The translations under genes and the position numbers were made by a program. DNA of 64,000 nt from Maylandia zebra (lineage: Eukaryota; Chordata; Actinopteri; Cichliformes; Cichlidae), in contig NC_135167.1 of NCBI RefSeq assembly GCF_041146795.1, positions 6,668,454-6,732,453 on the forward strand. The letters run 5' to 3'. Below, in pieces: positions 57,362 through 64,000 of the stretch; position 1 is the first letter of the stretch, and the number at the start of each line of letters is the position of its first letter. Under the pieces are notes generated by a model. It did not search any database and was not told the origin of the DNA. It saw nothing but the letters and a program-made list of their open reading frames with translations.

Positions 57362-57870
57362 GTTTCAAATTTCTTCTTCATTTTTTGTCTGCTTCCTTTA
57401 GGGGTCGCCACAGTGGATCAGCTACCTCCACCCTATCCCTAGCATTCTCCTCTGTCACATCAGACTACATCCTTTACTACATCCATGAACCTGCCCTCTA
57501 GTCATCCTCTTTTCTTTCTCCTGCTGCCTGGCAGCTCCACCTTCAACATCTCTTATAACCAGTTTATTCACTCTTCCTGCTCTGCGCATGTTCAAGGCAT
57601 CTCAGCCTTGCCTCTTTAACTTTGTCTCCAAGCAGCTCAACCTGTCAGTCTGACATACTCATTTCTAATTTTGTCCCTCCCGATCACGCCAAGGGAAAAC
57701 CTTAGCATCTTCAACTCCTGCCACCTCCTGTCTTTTGTTAGTGGTACTGTCTCCAAACCATACATCATAGCAGCTCTCATTACCAACTTGTAAACCTTCC
57801 CTTTCACTCTTGCTGTTATTCTTCTGTCACACCCACTCCACCCTGCCTGCACTCTCTTCTTCACCTATCT
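57362..57870 (-). mobile_element. LINE 3' end fragment
   Basis: The minus strand encodes MKKRVQAGWSGCDRRITARV and ELKMLRFSLGVIGRDKIRNE, the usual C-terminal part of the same kind of LINE ORF. It then runs into the 3' end with GATCCACTGTGGCGACCCCT at about 57400. It belongs after the RT block of the neighbouring fragment but lies before it in reading direction. Confidence 0.78.
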
Positions 57871-58380
57871 TGTGGATTATCTGTTGCTTTGTGTTGCTTG
57901 GTTTTATGTTTAGAAAGATTAATAAAGGTACTGGTTAAACTACATAACATAGGTGGAAATATAGCATAACTTCTCACCCGTGTGAAGGTGAACAAGAACA
58001 AATGTGAGTGCAGTTCTTAAATAAGGTGTGAGACATACTGCAATGGGAAGGGAAAGGGGAGGGAGGGAAAGCAAAGAAATGCAGTGTGAGAAAAAAGGAA
58101 TCTAAAACTACACAAACAGCAATGAAAATTAATACATTTAGTGAGCATAAAAAAAGTAGAACAAATGGGTAAACTGGCTCTGAACCTGTTTAGAAGTATA
58201 ACCAAAAATATATGTCAGACCAAATTATTAGAAACATCCCACAGCACTGCTTCCAAGCAACAGCCCTCTGCCACTGTACTGAATCATAACTGCAGCCAGG
58301 TGTCTCTAATAAACTGGCAACTCTATTTACTGTACGTTCAGTAAACTGCGACTCCCGTCGTTCTTTGCGTCGGTGTGTCA

Positions 58381-58557
58381 ACATGGCGCCTGTCTGCCGG
58401 ACAAAAGGCGAATCTGTCTGACGGCGGATTGAAGCCCAATTAGAAGCAGAGGAGACATTTTGGGAAAACTGTCAGTGTCTGTGTGTCCCTGCGCCCCGAG
58501 GCGATAGATATATGGTAAAACAAACATCCGCGGAGGCTCTTGGACTGGAATAATAAG
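58381..58557 (+). other. Candidate non-coding first exon in a CpG-rich segment
   Basis: The CpG density rises sharply at about 58340-58720. A strong donor AAG|GTAAGT lies at 58557/58558. The segment in front of it holds only a 12-codon open frame starting at ATGGCGCCTG (58383) and closed by TGA, so it would be 5' UTR with a small upstream ORF. No downstream coding exon is in the window, so the gene cannot be named. In mammals KCNK13 follows TDP1 on the same strand and FOXN3 lies nearby; this is only a synteny hint. The exon start is a guess. Confidence 0.45.
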
Positions 58558-61500
58558 GTAAGTTAAGTCCTCCAGCTCCAACTACTGCTGTCTTCAAACG
58601 GTCCTGCCAGGAGCCCGATGCATTTCCTTTTTTCTGTCTGATAACTGCAAACTCCTTAAAAAATCCCCAGTGCCACCGCAGCGGTGTTTTCCCGCGGCGG
58701 TTAAGTTTCACACTATCAAAACTGATATTAGCGGTTTTGTCTGAAAAATAACGACTCGGGCTCTCATTCGGCGGGTGTGTAGTTCTCCAAGAGTCACTTA
58801 ATAAAAAATAATGTCAACTTTTCCAGTTGCTGTACAATGCTCGCTAATGCGGTGCACTATGTATTCCAGCAGAGCGTCGTAATTACGCTGAATAATGAAA
58901 GTCATAATAATTGCCCTATTCTACTGTGTTTACTAGGAGTTAGTTTATAAGATGTATGCCGAATTCATGTATTGTTATCCATTATATGTAAAACGTATTA
59001 GGACATTTTCTATCGAGAAGTCAGTGTTTTCCTCGAAGCAGGAGGAAAATAAAATCCAGTTTTCTTTAACGCGATTCGGCGTTGAAGTTGACGATCTAAA
59101 GACGGACCTCTGCATCGGATTTACCTTATAACATCTGGTGACAACAGTCGACTAGTTTGTCTTGCGTTTCAGGTTTAGAGTCCAGTTAAAAAGTTTCCTA
59201 CTGTAATTTAAGGACTTTGTGCATGTGCACAGCTGGCACATGTCTGCTACCAGTTCATGCCACGTCTGGATAGGACTTTAAGTAGGTCACTGGGTTCAGG
59301 AATGGTAATAGCTTTCCTAATGTCTTTGACTTTATTTGCTCTACTTGAAGAAAGAAAAGTCATAACCCACAGTGTGAAGTTTTGTTTTTGGTTTTTTTCA
59401 GGGAGACAGCTGGATTTATTTATTTATTTTTGACTGATTATTAGTTAAAAAGATCTGTAGAGTAAAGTTTAATGCCCCAAAGAGACAGGTATCCTACAGT
59501 CTCAAGAGGGAAACATTCAAATTTTTTTTTTAAGAAATAGCAGATGGAATCAGTAAGAATATGAATTCATTCTCTGAAGCTAAGTTTGGAGAGAGAGAGC
59601 AAACCTTCACCTTGGAGGTAGCATTTGCAACTCAAAGGATGCTAAGGGTTCAAAATGGTCCGTAACATTTGTTCCAGATGCTGAAGGTCACTAAGGGTGA
59701 CACCAGCAATCTTGGAGCACACCTTGACAGATTTGCCACGCTTGCTTCTGTTTTTAACACAAGGAGAGTGGCAAATTATAGATGATGAAAACGAGGAACT
59801 TCCTTAAAAAGAGCAACCGTTGATTTCCTTTTTTTTTGTTTTTTTACATACAGCATGAATCAATCATATTAGGCACTGTTCTTGTCTGCACCTCAAAAAG
59901 GAAGTGTGTGCATATGTGTGTTTTCATGTACTCCATACAGTGCTTAGCAGGCATGAGCCAGTGCCAAATACTATTCAATTATCGGTAAATCTGTCTGTGC
60001 TTGCACACATATCCTGTTATTTATCTGCTGGTTTTGTGACAAAGACTATCAAAGCTACACACATCCATTTAAAAGCTAGACAGAGGGATATTATTTTACT
60101 GACATTGTGGCATCTTATGAAGGGCGTTTCTCTGATTTTGTTTAAATGGGGTGGCACAAAAGAAGAACAAGGCAGGAGGGGCCCACAGAAAATCAGAATA
60201 TTTGATAAAAAGTAAATACAGTGCGGGAACTTGGTGCAGAAAACACTGGGAAAGATTTTTCAGTGTTTCAATGGGCGTTGTTTTGTATTAAACCGACCCT
60301 TTATTTAAGTAGGGTTATGAGTATTATTTAAGTAACACAAAGGTATTAAAGGTTTACCATCAAAATATACCGGCAGAATCGTAGACGCTATATTATCACA
60401 TTACAATTATTGATTCTTTGATGTGTATATAATTTTAATGCTTTAGCTGGAGATGCTTTTAAATACTTTATATGCCACTGAGTAGCTTTATCGATAATAA
60501 TACAGCATAATATCACGTAATTTATATTTTTAAAAGCTCCAGAATATTAAGTAATGCAGCTTTAAAATAAATTGTATGGAGTACAAAATGTGGCAAAGAG
60601 CATCATATTGAGTAGAAGCGCAAAAAATACTTAAAGTACAAGTACATTAAAATCCACTTCAGTAAAGTGCTAGTGTACATTTACTGGATACATCTGCTAT
60701 TTCCTTATTTTAACAATGATTACAACTGTTGAAGATTACATTTGGACTGCTTTAACAAGGTACCTTGTCTGTCTGTGCTTTATCTGTGTTATCCTTTTAC
60801 CAAAGTTAGTGTGGTTGCCAGACGGTGTTAACATTTTAATGGCAAACCTCAGCTGGCTGGATGAAAACCTGATATGGAAGCTACAGTTTCAAATACAGCG
60901 AATAAATGTTGGTTTCCTGCCTTAATATGGTTTACTGTTAGTGTTCTCTGCTGAAAGGAAAGGTGGATTTTTGGTGGCATTCACTCATGTCTGCTAGGCA
61001 TTGTTAATTGACCTCTATCTGATTACTTTCTCATTTGCCTCCTCATCACATGTTGTCACATGTTTAAAATTCTGTCTGTCTGTTCCTGACTTTGCAGAGA
61101 AGTAATACAACAAGTAGAAAAAAATCTGTGTTAGCTAAAACTTTTTGTGAGGTTTCTTTTTTTTTTTTTAAACCTCTTAAAGTCCCGCTGGCAACCAGTG
61201 ATCAGGTTAGGGTTAGATTCAGAGCTGCTCTTTGCATTTTGTAACTTTAATTAGAAAAGAAAAGCTATAGTCAATGCAAGAGTCTTCTATTCTTCCTGAA
61301 ATTATGCTTCTTTGTTATGTAACTAAAATGCAATGCCAACCCTGGTGCTGCACCTGAGCAGTTCACTGTTGACCCGCTGGATGTTAAGAGAGGTTCAGTT
61401 TGAGACTTTAAAGCCAGACTTTGATGAGTTCTTCTAGTTTGCACTTACGGTACATGAAATCTTTGAAAATGCCTTGACTGGATCTTTCTTTGTTTAAAAG

Positions 61501-63373
61501 TGGAATAAATATAAAAATCTAAAGTCAGTCCTTGGCTTCATTTTTTTGGTAATCTTCCATTGTTAATGTTAATCTTAGGTTACAAACTGAGGTTGAATCT
61601 CCAGAATGTGAAGGTTCAGATGTTTTTAGTTAGAAGCTTCTTCAACCTTTTTCTTTTAAAGCTGTTTTAGTCAGCATGTCTTCCTCGGTTGGACCCCACG
61701 TCTCCTCCAGTTTCATGTGGATTAGTGATATTACACCTAAAAATTTTTCACTCTTAAATGCTGGACTTTATCTGTCCTTAATTGTCCTTTCTCACATGGG
61801 GCACGTGGCACTATATAGTTGCTCCAGAAGCGTTGTCACTACTGGCAGTCCTGGTTCAGGTGAGGGTGATGCCTGGGTGGAGCGTGTAGGAGGGCGCCCA
61901 CTCGCTCTCTCCAAATTCTCCAGACAATTACTCTTTTTAATTTCTCATACAGGCGCAATGGGATGTCGCAAGGACTTTGCACTAGGGAGCTGGCAAGTTA
62001 AAGAGTTTTTAATGCTCAATTTGATTGAGTCGGACATTTACGTTCTCACTTACAGCTCCGCTGAGTAATGAGGAGAACAAGTGCAGCGCTGCAGTGAATG
62101 TGTGAAAGACAGTTCCCCTCAAAATAAACATCTATTTTTAGTATGCACAAAGATCAACTGATTTACCAGTGGTACTTGGTGTTAAGGCATATTGTAAAGA
62201 ATACAGATGTTTCCTTTTGTGTTGAATTTGTGTTAGAAGTAAAAAAATAAATAAAAAAAAAACAGCCAAGTAAAGCAAACAGACTGTGAAACAACTGAAG
62301 ATATGTTTGATTTTTGAATACGCATAACAAAATGTTGCACAGGTGATCGCGATCAGTGATTATCAAATTAAATGAAGTATATAAATAGTTTAGATAATCA
62401 TTTTTGTGGTAACGTTTTCTTTATTGATCTTGTGTATCAGTCTAACTTCAGTATGAGTCATCCTCTGCAGCAGGGAGGGAAAGTATGAAGCTTTGCTGCC
62501 TGAAATGTAAATTTTTCTTGGCATTCTTCCCAAGATGCAAACACACACTCACCCGCAACCTCCCTCTCTTATATCTGTACGTGTTGATATGCCTGCTGAC
62601 TTTGATTTTCTGCTGTGGCCTGTTTTTCTTCTCTGCGCCAGAAAGAAAAGCACTGAGACAGATGTTTTATCTCTTATTTCTCTGTTTATCTTCCTCGCTT
62701 GCTCTCCCGCTTTCCTCCCTCGGTTCAGCCTTGTGACTGTTATGACAGTTTTTTTCAGAAGTGACAAATTCACTGTGCAGTTATAGATAAGAATTAAAAT
62801 TTAATGCGCCAGGGCTGCATTGAGGGGGGAATGCATTTGATTTAAAAATCATACAATAGCACACAGTGAATTGGGTGAATAACATATTTGTGTAACTTTA
62901 AAATGATTAGAGGAACCAAAAGCTCATCAGCTGTAATAAAATGCTTATTAAATGTGTAGGAATGCGCTTCATATCTGGACAGCAGCTGCTGAGTGGTGAC
63001 GTCTTACTGTGTGTGTGTGTGCGTGTGTGTGTGTGTGTGTGTTGTAAATCTGCAGGCAGGAAGTTACCAGATGTGACTATACTGGCATTTTTTTTCTGTG
63101 ATTCTTTCAGATGTGAAGCTCATTGTGCAGAAAAAAGTCTGCAATGAGCTAAAAACTAGTGATTTTCATTTTGTTTCATAAAACTTGCACTATTTATGGA
63201 AAGCATTTATTTTTCTGACTAGTCATTTCAAGGTATGCATTTTTTAAACACCTCTAAAGTGTTTAGTTCTGTTGTCAGTACATAGAAGCACTACGCATGC
63301 CTGCATTGCAAACACTTCACAGCAGTCATGAGGATAGTGTTACTGTGCAGTGGGCACTGATTACTGTCAGCTA
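58558..63373. other. Presumed long intron, no exon seen
   Basis: The first 160 bases are GC-rich (continuing CpG segment) and the rest is AT-rich. I found no frame with a recognisable domain and no coding exon bounded by splice sites. If 58381-58557 is a first exon, this is its intron. Confidence 0.4.
63009..63043. repeat. (GT)n microsatellite
   Basis: About 17 GT units with one GC interruption. Confidence 0.92.
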
Positions 63374-63700
63374 GAGGTGGGCGATATAGCCTCAAAATTA
63401 TGTCACAATATTTCGTGAAAATGTGCAATAATGGTGTTTTTCATCATGTTAAAAAATACTGAACAGTGTTTTGTTGATGCTTGTAGCTTGCTGGCAACAG
63501 CATATAGAAGTGTACCCAAATAAAGGGCGTTTTCAATCTCTCTTATCCAGTGAGCTGCTATCACTGATGACACACTACCTAATCCAAAGTGTGAATCTAT
63601 TGAAGCAAGCTACCAGCAGCAGCAGGGCATTATAGTGCAATAGTGATGACACAGCATTATATGCAGTGACATGGCATAAGTCAAATGTAAGCCAGTGTTT
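63374..63700. mobile_element. Possible DNA-transposon left end
   Basis: AGAGGTGGGCGATATAGCCTC followed by CACAATATTTCGTGAAAATG resembles a common fish transposon terminus (GGGCTGGGCGATATGG type). The other end is not seen and may lie right of the window, so the extent is a guess. Confidence 0.35.
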
Positions 63701-64000
63701 TTTCTTTTCTTTTTTAGTGTTTTCTCTGGAGATTTTAAATATAAACTAAATGCTTAACACTTTAGTTTAACCAGAACTGCATCAGTTATTTCCATCTGCC
63801 ATTTGCTCTTCCCGTCATATGGAGTTCAACTGGCAATGCTTGGTTAATTCATTTGTTTACATTTGGATTGCACATCACGGACTACCAGCATCTCTCCTTC
63901 CTAGACTGGTTGTTTGTTTGTTGTTTTCACCTTCAGCTGAAACAGTTTTCTTGCTTTTGTTGGAGGTTGTTGAAATAAGGGACTGTAAATGCATGGCGTT

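Overview
The window is nuclear DNA from a teleost fish. The genes are vertebrate, with many short phase-consistent exons, GT/AG introns, AT-rich non-coding sequence and fish-type repeats. A tRNA-derived SINE inside the glo1 intron resembles the African-cichlid (AFC) SINE, so a cichlid is the best guess. That guess rests on memory of the repeat, not on a search.

Layout, left to right. (1) Positions 1-1323: first coding exon of a gonadotropin-releasing-hormone receptor (gnrhr) on the minus strand; its other exons lie beyond the left edge. (2) About 1.4-15.2 kb: no gene that I can support, only repeat relics: a non-LTR retrotransposon tail, a complete TTAA-flanked miniature transposon and a decayed LINE piece. 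(3) 15.2-19.7 kb: complete glyoxalase I gene (glo1), minus strand, six coding exons, 180 codons plus stop. (4) 20.9-44.3 kb: complete bifunctional glutamyl/prolyl-tRNA synthetase gene (eprs1), minus strand, 35 coding exons that join in frame to 1646 residues. Its introns hold two hAT elements with target duplications and a TTAA-flanked MITE. (5) 44.3-47.3 kb: divergent region between eprs1 and tdp1, holding a decayed Tc1-like transposon. (6) 47.36-55.8 kb: complete tyrosyl-DNA phosphodiesterase 1 gene (tdp1), plus strand, 15 coding exons, 616 residues. (7) 55.9-58.3 kb: two LINE pieces in disturbed order. (8) From about 58.3 kb: a CpG-rich segment with a probable non-coding first exon of an unidentified plus-strand gene, then sequence without exons to the right edge.

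The genes are housekeeping enzymes (methylglyoxal detoxification, tRNA charging, repair of topoisomerase-DNA adducts) plus one hormone receptor. They do not form a pathway. eprs1 and glo1 are in tandem; eprs1 and tdp1 are head to head about 3 kb apart. I found no undescribed system. The most notable points are the expansion of the EPRS1 linker to five WHEP domains (three in human) on frame-neutral exons, a serine where the human ProRS zinc site has a cysteine, and a 25-bp-arm perfect palindrome in tdp1 intron 1.
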